NCBI RefSeq assembly: GCF_029632765.1
Contig: NZ_CP121247.1
Span: 1,922,001 to 1,986,000 of the forward strand
Direction of reading: 5' to 3'
DNA length: 64,000 nt
Source of the DNA: Arcanobacterium wilhelmae
Lineage (GTDB): Bacteria; Actinomycetota; Actinomycetes; Actinomycetales; Actinomycetaceae
Position 1 is the first letter of the stretch, and every line of letters begins with the position of its first letter. Of the stretch, positions 24,786 through 33,094 are shown one piece after another. The position numbers were made by a program, and so were the translations under genes. The notes beneath the pieces are model-generated. The model searched no databases. It had not been told where the DNA came from and was given only the letters and a program-made list of their open reading frames with translations.

Positions 24786-24940
24786 CCTACAACAACAAAG
24801 AGATCGCCGAGCGGCAAGGACTGAGCGAAGTGACAGTGCGCGGTTACGTCAAAGACCTCATGGCCGCCACACACATGCATTCACGCGGCAAACTCATCCT
24901 CACCGCAGCCAAAGCCGGATACGTACACGACGGCAACTAG
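24786..24940 (+). pseudogene. truncated copy of response-regulator 3' end
   Basis: 155 bases identical to 19751-19905 except one position (AAA to AAC before the stop). It encodes only the HTH end (from YNNKEIAERQGL) and has no start. It begins 18 bases after the IS30 element. It is either a boundary repeat of the bacteriocin block or the leftover of a second copy of the island. Confidence 0.95.
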
Positions 24941-25058
24941 TGGTCACACTAAAGAGCGTTCCGTGAATTCACCGTCATCGCAGTAGTAACCGCCCCGCTC
25001 GGCCTCGCAGCCTGCTCAGGTAGCCGCGGGCAGCCGTTACTCGCGAGGAAACTGGCGC
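24941..25058. other. intergenic with possible lipoprotein-signal remnant
   Basis: An open stretch (frame from 24962) reads FTVIAVVTAPLGLAACSGS, like a lipoprotein signal with lipobox LAAC. It has no start codon and runs into antisense of the ATPase gene. Probably a gene scar; otherwise nothing seen. Confidence 0.3.
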
Positions 25059-26318
25059 TCACAACGCTGGGTGCGTCCACAGTGAGGAAATTGGCATCAA
25101 GTATGTGTTGTTCGAACGACGCTGGAATTGCTCGCCGAGGTACACGATCACCCGAGCCGCCACCCGGTCATCAGGAATGAGCGTTGAGATCGTGTGCCAC
25201 GCTTTCGGTTGCACACTCAACCCGGCCTTCACCTCAACCACAACCAGGCGGCCGTCGAAAAGTTCGATCACGATATCGATCTCGTCGTTGCGGTTGCGAT
25301 AGTGGAACAAATTGAACCGTTCTTCACTCCATGTACGTTGCTTGCGCAATTCAGCCACAACGAATTGTTCAGCGAGCGCTCTGAAATACTCTTGACCCCC
25401 AACCATGCGAGTTTTTTCGGCAGTCATTCCTGAGAAATAGGCGGCGAGGCCCGTATCGAGAAGCGCCATCTTTGGCTTGCGCACAGCTCGCGAATTGAGC
25501 CCCAGACCCCAGGCAGGAAGCTCACTGATCAGATACATCTGCTCTGCGAGCCCTAGATAACGGCGGGCACTCCCCTCAGATACGCCCACTTGGCGTGCAA
25601 ATTTCGAATACACCATCTCGGTTTGCCCCGACGAGCCAAGCATTTTCAGCATTCGTCCGAGTGCTACTACAAATTCGCCAGCCGACAGCTCAGCAGCATC
25701 TCGCGACGACACCTCGCGTACATACGATTCGAACCAGCGATTGCGCGCCCGAATCGTCTGCCGTTGAAGGGGAACAGGATATCCACCTGCGAGAATCGCT
25801 TCACGCGTGCGCTCTGGCGTGAAACTCTCCAGATCACCAGGCGCACCATTGACCACCCAGTTCACCCAATCCTCAGGCGTGTCACGTTCATGAAGCTCAC
25901 CAATACTCAATGGTTCCAATGAAAGGATCTCTGCCCGCCCAGCAAGAGAATCGCTTGCGCCGCGAGTCTTCAAAAAATCAGCCGAGCCTGTCACAAGGAA
26001 GCGGCCGGGTGTGCGATCCTCATCGACCAGCTGTTTCATCGCGAGCACCAGCGACGGTTCACGCTGTGCCTCATCAACCACAAGCAGCCGCTCCCCTGCC
26101 TGTCGAAGAAAACCTAGCGGATCATGAGCAGCGAAATCAGCAACTTCTGGATTATCCAGCGTCAGTTCCAGTGCCTCACGTTCTGATGCGACACTCCGAG
26201 CCAGAGTCGACTTCCCAACCTGGCGCGCACCTTCGAGCACAACAATTGGCGACTCTGAAAGCATCTCATTCAGCAACGGCTCCGCATGCCGTTTTACTTC
26301 ATTTTCCAGGTAAAACAT
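25059..26318 (-). CDS. AAA_14/DUF4143 ATPase
   Basis: 419 residues from ATG 26318; the frame continues upstream only through a repeat array. Walker A EGARQVGKST (about residues 29-38), Walker B LLVVDEAQ, arginine/sensor region FLVTGSADF. The C-terminal DUF4143 domain has an HTH-like middle (FARQVGVSEGSARRYLGLAEQ) and ends with a restriction-endonuclease-like core (FHYRNRNDEIDIVIELFDGRLVVVEVKAG; the D-E-K residues are visible). Such ATPases are common in variable regions; their role is not settled. AT-richer than core genes. Confidence 0.88.
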   Translation of the reverse strand: MFYLENEVKRHAEPLLNEMLSESPIVVLEGARQVGKSTLARSVASEREALELTLDNPEVADFAAHDPLGFLRQAGERLLVVDEAQREPSLVLAMKQLVDEDRTPGRFLVTGSADFLKTRGASDSLAGRAEILSLEPLSIGELHERDTPEDWVNWVVNGAPGDLESFTPERTREAILAGGYPVPLQRQTIRARNRWFESYVREVSSRDAAELSAGEFVVALGRMLKMLGSSGQTEMVYSKFARQVGVSEGSARRYLGLAEQMYLISELPAWGLGLNSRAVRKPKMALLDTGLAAYFSGMTAEKTRMVGGQEYFRALAEQFVVAELRKQRTWSEERFNLFHYRNRNDEIDIVIELFDGRLVVVEVKAGLSVQPKAWHTISTLIPDDRVAARVIVYLGEQFQRRSNNTYLMPISSLWTHPAL

Positions 26319-26339
26319 GCTGTCATTATACGTGAATAT

Positions 26340-26405
26340 TACGGATCCACCACAATAATTTTGCGGATCCACCACAATATTTTGACGGATCCACCACCAT
26401 ATTTT
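26340..26405. repeat. three tandem GTGGATCCG-type repeats upstream of ATPase gene
   Basis: On the minus strand GTGGTGGATCCGxAAAAT-like units occur three times, spaced about 21-22 bases apart, just upstream of the ATPase ATG. About two helical turns per unit suggests a protein-bound operator. A related piece survives at 15561-15587. Confidence 0.7.
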
Positions 26406-26548
26406 TACAGTCAGTTCGACGTCGTCGAAAAGCCACGCCTCCGCCGTCGGCGAAACCTTCGGAAGAAAACCCACCCGCAACCCGTTCAACGAGTATTGCT
26501 GGAAATATCGCGGCTATGTGCCGCGCGAATTAACCGAAAGGGATGAGG

Positions 26549-28723
26549 ATGTCCGAGGAGAAGTTGTACGGCGAGGGCTCGCCGCAGAAGGCGCCCTACA
26601 CGAAGGATTTTTGGCCGCAGTTGCTGGATTTGCGGGTGCTGGCGCAGAACAACAACAAGCGCGATCCGCTCGGCGAGGGGTTCAACTATCGCGAAGCGTT
26701 CGAGGCGCTCGATCTTGAGGCTGTGAAGGCGGATATCGCCGAGCTCCTCACCACCGAGCAGGAGTGGTGGCCGGCTGACTTCGGCAACTACGGCCCGTTC
26801 TTTGTGCGCATGGCCTGGCATTCGGCCGGCACCTACCGCGCGATGGACGGCCGCGGCGGCGATACGCACGGCCAGCAGCGCTTCGAGCCGCTGAACTCGT
26901 GGCCGGATAACGTTTCACTGGATAAGGCTCGCCGCCTGGTGTGGCCGATCAAGAAGAAGTATGGCCGCGCGCTCTCGTGGGGCGATCTGATGGCGCTGGC
27001 TGGCACAGTCGCGCAGGAGCAGATGGGGTTGCCGGTGGTCGGTTTCGCGGGCGGCCGCACCGACGAATGGGAATCGGACCGCAGCGTGTACTGGGGCGCC
27101 GAGGGCGAGATGCTTGGCCGCGCCGAGCGCACCGGCTCCAGCGCCGACAAGCTTGAGAAGCCGCTGGGCGCCACCCACATGGGCTTGATTTACGTGAACC
27201 CGGAAGGCCCGGGCGGCAAGGGCGATCCACGCGGTTCCGCGGCGGAAATCAAGGAAACCTTCCACCGTATGGGCATGAAGGACGAGGAGATCGTGGCGCT
27301 GATCGCCGGCGGCCACACCTTCGGCAAGGGCCACGGCGCCGCAAACCCGGAGAAGTACGTGGGCCCGGACCCGTCGTCGTCGCCGATGGCGCAACAGGGC
27401 CTGGGCTGGAAGTCGAGCTACAAGAGCGGCAAGGGCGCAGACACGATCGGCGGCGGCCCGGAGCTGGTGTGGACGCAGCACCCCACCCGCTGGGATAACG
27501 AGTTTTTCCACAATCTGCTCGACTACGAGTGGGAGCAGGAGACGGCCCCGAGCGGCTTCGTGCAGTGGGTTGCCAAGGGCGACCACGACGGCGAGATGCC
27601 GAACCCCGACGGCGTTGGCGGGCGCCGGCCGGGCATGATGACGTCGGATATCGCGTTGCGTGAGGACCCTGAGTTCCGTGCGATCGCGGAGCGTTTCCGC
27701 GACGATTTCGACGCGTTCACCTCGGCTTACGCGCGCGCCTGGTTCAAGCTGACCACGCGCTCGGTAGGCCCGCGTAGCCGCTGGCTCGGCGCAGACGTAC
27801 CGGCGGAGATTTACGATTGGGAGGATTACCTGCCCGCTCACGAAGGCGAGTTGATCACCGCCGACGACGCCGACGCGATCAAGCAGCTCGTGGCCGCAAG
27901 TGGGCTTTCGGTTCAGCAGCTCGTGAAGGCCGCGTTCGCGGCGGTCGGCTCGTTCCGCGGGTCGGATAACCGCGGCGGCGCGAACGGCGGACGTATCCGC
28001 CTCGAGCCGCAGCGCTCGTGGGCTGTGAACGATCCGGCGAACCTCGAGGCCGTGATCCCGGTGCTTGAGAAGATTGTGGACGAGTTCAACGCGGGCTCGC
28101 CGCGCAAGGTTTCCTTTGCCGACGTCGTCGTTCTCGCTGGTAACTGGGCCGTGGAGCAGGCGGCGAAGGCCGCGGGCGTGGAGGTTTCGGTGCCGTTCGC
28201 GCCGGGCCGCGTGGACGCCACCGCCGAGATGACCGACCAGATGAACATGGAGGTGCTCGAGCCGCGCGCGGACGCGTTCCGCAACTATGTTGCCGAGGGC
28301 GAAACGATCCCGGCCGAGTATCTGCTGGTGGATCGCGCGCAGCTGCTCACGCTCACCGTTCCCGAGATGACGGTGCTACTCGCGGGCATGCGCGAGCTCG
28401 GCGCCAACTGGGACGGCTCCGACGCCGGAGTGTTCACGGATCGCGTGGGTGTGCTCAGCACGGACTGGTTCACGAACCTTTTGGATATGCGCTACGAGTG
28501 GAACGCCAACGACGAATCGGAAACCACGTTTACCGCGCGCGATCGGGGCAGCGGCGAGGAAGTGTTCCACGGGACCCGCGCGGATCTGGTGTTCGGCTCG
28601 AATGCGGAGCTTCGCGCGATCGCCGAAGTGTACGCCTCCGATGATGCGGCCGAGAAGTTCGTTCTCGACTTCGTCAAGGTGTGGGTCAAGCTCGCGAATG
28701 CCGATCGCTTCGATCTGAAGTAA
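26549..28723 (+). CDS. katG: catalase-peroxidase
   Basis: 724 residues (start at 26549 favoured by AAAGGG eight bases upstream; ATG 26543 is alternative). Typical two-domain KatG: the N-terminal haem domain has RMAWHSAGTYR (distal Arg-Trp-His), the Met-Tyr-Trp adduct region (YVNPEGP) and the proximal-His motif IAGGHTFGKGHG. The C-terminal domain is the degenerate duplicate. It detoxifies hydrogen peroxide in the cytoplasm. No furA-type regulator lies next to it. A strong terminator follows. Confidence 0.97.
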   Translation: MSEEKLYGEGSPQKAPYTKDFWPQLLDLRVLAQNNNKRDPLGEGFNYREAFEALDLEAVKADIAELLTTEQEWWPADFGNYGPFFVRMAWHSAGTYRAMDGRGGDTHGQQRFEPLNSWPDNVSLDKARRLVWPIKKKYGRALSWGDLMALAGTVAQEQMGLPVVGFAGGRTDEWESDRSVYWGAEGEMLGRAERTGSSADKLEKPLGATHMGLIYVNPEGPGGKGDPRGSAAEIKETFHRMGMKDEEIVALIAGGHTFGKGHGAANPEKYVGPDPSSSPMAQQGLGWKSSYKSGKGADTIGGGPELVWTQHPTRWDNEFFHNLLDYEWEQETAPSGFVQWVAKGDHDGEMPNPDGVGGRRPGMMTSDIALREDPEFRAIAERFRDDFDAFTSAYARAWFKLTTRSVGPRSRWLGADVPAEIYDWEDYLPAHEGELITADDADAIKQLVAASGLSVQQLVKAAFAAVGSFRGSDNRGGANGGRIRLEPQRSWAVNDPANLEAVIPVLEKIVDEFNAGSPRKVSFADVVVLAGNWAVEQAAKAAGVEVSVPFAPGRVDATAEMTDQMNMEVLEPRADAFRNYVAEGETIPAEYLLVDRAQLLTLTVPEMTVLLAGMRELGANWDGSDAGVFTDRVGVLSTDWFTNLLDMRYEWNANDESETTFTARDRGSGEEVFHGTRADLVFGSNAELRAIAEVYASDDAAEKFVLDFVKVWVKLANADRFDLK

Positions 28724-28731
28724 CGCACACT

Positions 28732-28765
28732 GAATGCGGGGTTGCATCACTGCAACCCCGCATTC
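28732..28765 (+). terminator. katG terminator
   Basis: Perfect 15-bp stem (GAATGCGGGGTTGCA and complement) with TCAC loop, followed by GTTTA; nine bases after the katG stop. Confidence 0.85.
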
Positions 28766-28816
28766 GTTTATGCTTGGAGCCAACGTATTGTTTTCGCACG
28801 CAAAAAGGAGGCGCGC

Positions 28817-28951
28817 ATGTGGCCCAGTATTGTTGGGATCCTCGCGATCGTGGGCGCCGTGGTTGGCGTGAAACACTGGATGGGTAATAACGAGTACAAG
28901 CAGCGCGAAGCCCAGCGCGAACGTGAAGAGAACCAAGAGTTCTCGGAGTAA
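28817..28951 (+). CDS. 44-residue single-helix membrane peptide
   Basis: Strong AAAAAGGAGG before ATG 28817. One membrane helix (WPSIVGILAIVGAVVGV), then a charged helix rich in Glu/Arg/Gln. Preceded by the katG terminator, so it has its own promoter. Unknown function. Confidence 0.7.
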   Translation: MWPSIVGILAIVGAVVGVKHWMGNNEYKQREAQREREENQEFSE

Positions 28952-29023
28952 ACGCCGGTGGCGGGCTCTCGCGCACCGGCGTCGTTATTTTGTGCACTGC
29001 TCGCTCTACGCGAGCCGCGGCGC

Positions 29024-29572
29024 TTACTTCGTGTGCAGCTCCACGTGCTTGACGAAGCGCTCGATCGCCTTGCCAAGGAAATCCTGGGTGCCCTGGTTGA
29101 GAACGCCGTCGATGTAGAGCGTATCGACCTTGGCCAGGTACACCTCCGGCTGCGCGACAACCGGCACGTCCATGAACATGAGAGTCTGGCGCAGGATGTG
29201 GTTTGCGCCAAATGCGCCATACTGGCCGGTGGAGGCGGTGGCGATGAACGCGGGCTTGCCCTTGAGCAGCTGCGCCGACGGCGGGCGCGAGATCACGTCG
29301 AGCGCGTTCTTGAGCATGCCCGGCACGGAACGGTTGTATTCCGGGGTGACGAAAATGAGGGCGTCAGCTTCCTTCGCCTGGGTGCGAAGATGTGCAGCCT
29401 CGGCCGGGATGTTCCCTTCCGAATCCCAATCCTCGTTGTAGAACGGAACGTTGCCGATCTCGATAAACTCGGCCTCGTAGCCCTCGGGCAGATGGGAGAC
29501 GAGATCGTTCGCCACCTTCTTGTTCCACGAATTTTCACGCAGGCTGCCCACGAAAACCGCGACTTTCACCAT
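29024..29572 (-). CDS. NADPH-dependent FMN reductase family protein
   Basis: 182 residues from ATG 29572, preceded by AAAGGA (a longer in-frame start lacks a site). Flavodoxin-like fold: FVGSLRENSWNKKVAND phosphate-binding loop, FVTPEYNRSVPGMLKNALD (flavin-binding motif of the azoreductase/chromate-reductase group) and ASTGQYGAFGANHILRQ. It should reduce quinones, azo compounds or flavin using NAD(P)H, often in oxidative stress, which would fit its location near katG. Transcribed toward the 44-residue peptide gene. Confidence 0.9.
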   Translation of the reverse strand: MVKVAVFVGSLRENSWNKKVANDLVSHLPEGYEAEFIEIGNVPFYNEDWDSEGNIPAEAAHLRTQAKEADALIFVTPEYNRSVPGMLKNALDVISRPPSAQLLKGKPAFIATASTGQYGAFGANHILRQTLMFMDVPVVAQPEVYLAKVDTLYIDGVLNQGTQDFLGKAIERFVKHVELHTK

Positions 29573-29846
29573 CGTTTGTCCTTTCATATGACACACATTC
29601 AACCTCTATAGTTTAACATTCAACGAACGTGTTGTCTGCACCTATTTTCCTGCGCAAATACACCCGCCCCAAAACACCCCCGCAGGCCATGCGCGAGGCG
29701 TATTATAGTTTCAGCGCCTCGCCTGAGGCACGATCGCCCAGCACGAAGCCGGGCGCCGCATACGGCACGCGGGGGTGCCGTCCCCCTGAAAATACAGCAT
29801 TTCCAGGGTCACCAGCCCAGAGAAAAGGCAAGGAAAGGGAGCAAGG

Positions 29847-31145
29847 ATGCTCGCAATCCGGAGCGCTTATCTTAGCTTTCGCGCGAACCCATTCGAGGTT
29901 CCGTTTGAGGAAGCGACCGAGTACACGTCGGACGCGCTCATCATGATCGACGACGCCGGTCGCGTCACCAGCGTCGGTAGCGCGCCCGAGCTCCTCCCGC
30001 AACTCCCGCCAGGCACCGAGATCCACCACTACCCCCACCACCTGGTAATCCCGGGCTTCGTGGACACACACGTGCACTACTCCCAAACTCAGATGATCGC
30101 GGCTTACGGCGAGCAGCTCCTGGATTGGCTGCGCGAATACACGTATGCCACCGAGCTCCAGTTCGAAAACCCGCAGCACGCGGCCGCGGTCGCCCGCGTT
30201 TTCTTGGACGAGCAGTTGCGTAACGGCACCACGACCTCGGCGGTGTATGCCACGGTTTTCCCGCAGTCGGTGGACGCAATCTTCAAGGAGGCCCGTGAGC
30301 GCGGGATGCGCCTGATCGCGGGCAAGGTGGCGATGGACCGGGGCGCGCCGGCCGGTTTGCTCGATACTCCGCAGCGTGCCTACGCCGAGAGCGCCGAGCT
30401 GATCGCGCGTTGGCACGGTACGGACCGTCTCGAGTACGCGATCACACCGCGTTTTGCGCCAACGTCCAGCCGTGAGCAGCTCGAGGCGCTCGGCCAACTC
30501 GCACACGAAAACCCCACGGCGCTGATCCAAACCCACGTTTCGGAGAATCCAGCCGAGGTGGCACTGGTGGCCGAGCTCTTCCCCGAGCGCGCCGGCTACC
30601 TGGACGTTTACGACCACTACGGCCTCGTGCGCCCGCGCGCGATCTTTGGGCACGGCATCCACCTCACGGACGCGGAGCTGGCCACGCTCGCCGAGCGCGG
30701 CGCCGCGATCGCGCACTGCCCCACCTCGAATTTCTTCCTCGGCTCGGGGGCGTTGAACGTACAGCGTGCCGCCGACGCCGGTGTGCGTCTCGCGCTCGGA
30801 ACAGACCTGGGCGCGGGCACGAGTTTTTCGATGATACGCACGCTCGGTGCGGCGTATTCTGCGGCGCAGGCGAACGGGGTGGCTCTCGACGCCGGTCGGG
30901 CTCTGTACCTGGCAACCCGCGGTGGCGCAGAGGCTCTGGGGTTAGGCGAGAAAATCGGCCAGATCGCGCCTGGTTTCGAGGCGGATTTGGCGGTACTGGA
31001 TCTGCATTCCACCCCGATCATCGAGTATCGGATGCAGTTCGCGGATACCTTGCGAGAAGCACTGTTCATTCAGATGACAATGGGTGACGACCGCGCAATC
31101 GCCGCCACCTATGTGGCCGGCCGCCGGGCGTACACACGAGAGTGA
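29847..31145 (+). CDS. guaD: guanine deaminase
   Basis: 432 residues. Zinc-binding amidohydrolase: PGFVDTHVHYSQ (His75, His77), TALIQTHVSEN, IFGHGIHLTDAE and GTDLGAGTS supply the other metal and catalytic residues. HCPTSNFFLGSG is diagnostic for guanine deaminases within the superfamily. It converts guanine to xanthine. RBS GGGAGCAAGG-like sequence precedes ATG. The upstream 270 bases carry an 8-bp GCGAGGCG/CGCCTCGC hairpin over a TATTATA box and GC-rich hairpins, but no recognisable purine riboswitch. The downstream transporter remnant overlaps its stop. Confidence 0.92.
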   Translation: MLAIRSAYLSFRANPFEVPFEEATEYTSDALIMIDDAGRVTSVGSAPELLPQLPPGTEIHHYPHHLVIPGFVDTHVHYSQTQMIAAYGEQLLDWLREYTYATELQFENPQHAAAVARVFLDEQLRNGTTTSAVYATVFPQSVDAIFKEARERGMRLIAGKVAMDRGAPAGLLDTPQRAYAESAELIARWHGTDRLEYAITPRFAPTSSREQLEALGQLAHENPTALIQTHVSENPAEVALVAELFPERAGYLDVYDHYGLVRPRAIFGHGIHLTDAELATLAERGAAIAHCPTSNFFLGSGALNVQRAADAGVRLALGTDLGAGTSFSMIRTLGAAYSAAQANGVALDAGRALYLATRGGAEALGLGEKIGQIAPGFEADLAVLDLHSTPIIEYRMQFADTLREALFIQMTMGDDRAIAATYVAGRRAYTRE

Positions 31146-32233
31146 GAATAATTATTCAAACCATTGCATACGCGAGGCAAAATATGGAACCATACGCCTC
31201 CGCCGTCGTCACGACGAACGGCACCGAGCCCCAGAACCCGCTAATCCCCACGAACACGAATGAGGTTGGCGGCGGTAAGGTGCTCGACCTCATCTTCGAG
31301 GGCCTCGTCTACTACGACGAGAAAGGGGCGGTTCACAACGGCGCGGCCGAGTCGATCGATACCACCGACTCCCAGAACTACACCATCAAAATCAAACCGG
31401 GCCTGAAGTTCTCAAACGGCGAGCCACTCACGGCGAAGTCGTTTGTGGACGCCTGGCAGTACGGCGCACTCCTGAAGAACGCGCAGCTTTCCTCCTACTT
31501 CTTCGAGCCAATCGAGGGCTTCTCGTACGAGAAGGATTCCCCGCTCACGGGCCTGAAGGTTGTGCCGAACGAGACCTACGCCGGCGATCGCAAGCCGGCC
31601 GCGATCTTCCAGTCCTTCACATTCCCGAAGTCGATGCCGCACTTCCAGGGCGAGGAAGGCAAGCTGCGCCGCGCGGCCCTGTCGTACGCGATCAACCGCG
31701 ACGAGATCACCAAGGTGATCTTCCAAGGAACCCGCACCCCGGCGTCGGACTTCACCTCCCCGGTGATCGACGGCTGGTCGAAGGACGTGCCAGGCAACCA
31801 GGTACTCACCTACGATCCGGCGAAGGCGAAGGAATACTGGGCGAAGGCGGACGCGATCTCGAAGTGGGACGGCACCTTCAAGCTGGCCTACAACTCCGAC
31901 GGCGACTACTCGAACCCCGAAGTGGACGCCCTGCTCAAGAAGGTCGCAGCGACCACCGATAAGGAGGCCCAGAAGGCCGACTACGCGAAGGTCCAGGAGA
32001 TCCTCTTCGCGGATCTTCCGGCGATCCCGCTGTGGTGCTCGAACGTGGTGGGTGTGAAGCTCGGCTGGCTCAAACCGACCGTGGGCGGCACCCTCTTCCA
32101 GGCGATCGTGCGAGGCGAGGCGCCCACCGTCGTTTCGCTCACTACGGTTTTGGTGCTCGTCTATATTTTCGCCAACCTGCTCGTTGACCTCCTGTACGCC
32201 GTTCTTGATCCGAGGATTCTCTATGAAAACTGA
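31142..32233 (+). pseudogene. collapsed fusion of peptide-ABC substrate-binding protein and permease (oppA-oppB remnants)
   Basis: A continuous 363-codon frame without signal peptide or lipobox. The first 300 residues are SBP_bac_5 pieces (VLDLIFEGLVYYDEKG, LRRAALSYAINRDEITKVIF) at about 60% of usual length. Joins lack expected intervening blocks, for example after GLKVV, after DRKP and before DGDYSNPEV. From about residue 313 the sequence becomes permease (LGWLKPTVGGTLFQAIVRGE, then VNLLVDLLYAVLDP-like end), the C-terminus of a DppB-type protein. It cannot be a working binding protein. Frame preservation across several deletions is notable. Confidence 0.8.
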
Positions 32234-32352
32234 ACACTTTGTTGCCGAAACTGACGAGACCGGCCGGGTTCCTGGCGCTCACCGTTCTCGGCTTCATCAT
32301 GATGGGCGACGCCGTCCGCGACGCGCTCGACCCCAAGGCCCGCAACCGTTAG
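32223..32352 (+). pseudogene. remnant of second peptide-transporter permease (dppC-like)
   Basis: An N-terminus (MKTEHFVAETDET) overlaps the preceding stop. It is joined out of frame to a DppC-type C-terminus (FLALTVLGFIMMGDAVRDAL, then DPKARNR and TAG at 32352). All membrane helices but the last are gone. Confidence 0.8.
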
Positions 32353-32360
32353 GACGAACC

Positions 32361-32910
32361 ATGAGTGAGAATACTTTTCCGACGACGTCGGGTGCAACCG
32401 ATTTTCCAAAACCCGTACACTTCGCTGGATCCGATGTATTCGATCTACCGCGTGATCGAGGAGCCGATGCGTGTCCATAGCGTGGGGAGTAAGAAGGAGC
32501 GGGCTGCGCGCGTGGCCGAGCTGCTGGACATGGTGGCATTGCCGAAATCGACGATGCGCCGCTATCCGAACGAGCTCTCGGGCGGGCAGCGCCAGCGCGT
32601 GGCGATCGCGCGTGCGCTTGCGCTGAACCCTGATCTCGTGGTGTGCGACGAAGCAGTGTCTGCGTTGGACGTGCTGGTGCAGGATCAGATCCTTCACCTG
32701 CTCACGGATCTGCAGGCGGAGCTGAACCTGACTTATCTTTTCATCACTCACGACTTGGCGGTGGTTCGCGCGATCGCTGATGATGTGGCCGTAATGGAGA
32801 AGGGCAAGATCGTGGAGCATGCACGCACGGACGCCGTGTTTGCCACTCCCCAGATGGAGTACACGCGGGCGTTGCTTGATGCGATCCCGGGCGGGAAGCT
32901 CGGCTTCTGA
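32361..32910 (+). pseudogene. truncated peptide-transporter ATPase (dppF-like), Walker A lost
   Basis: Starts with its own [12 protein letters not shown]-terminus and then shifts frame to [11 protein letters not shown], the Q-loop region of a dppF-type ATPase. Signature [16 protein letters not shown], Walker B ([12 protein letters not shown]) and H-loop (FITHDLAVV) are intact. The nucleotide-binding P-loop and usually a whole dppD are missing, so it cannot hydrolyse ATP normally. Confidence 0.85.
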
Positions 32911-32940
32911 CCACGCCCAGACAGAACTTCAAATTCACCG

Positions 32941-32977
32941 TGTGCAAGCGCATGAAAAATTGTCATGCGCTTGCACA
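32941..32977. promoter_or_regulatory. 15-bp inverted repeat upstream of sialidase
   Basis: TGTGCAAGCGCATGA and its complement enclose AAAATTG. It lies 118 bases upstream of the sialidase start and 31 bases after the ATPase remnant. It could be the terminator of the old operon or a repressor operator for the sialidase. Confidence 0.55.
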
Positions 32978-33094
32978 ATGCTTACATGTTTTCAAACGCC
33001 ATCAAATTCGTCAGACATCTGTGTTACCTTCGTGATGTGTTCCCCCAACACACGCGTGTCCCCTGGATGCGCTTCTCAACGACGAGGAGAAACG

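Noticed and set aside
26915..27841. 308-residue minus-strand frame inside katG
   Set aside because: Shadow of katG, which is full length and motif-complete.
29573..29846. purine riboswitch upstream of guaD
   Set aside because: GC-rich hairpins are present but none of the conserved purine-aptamer core was recognised.
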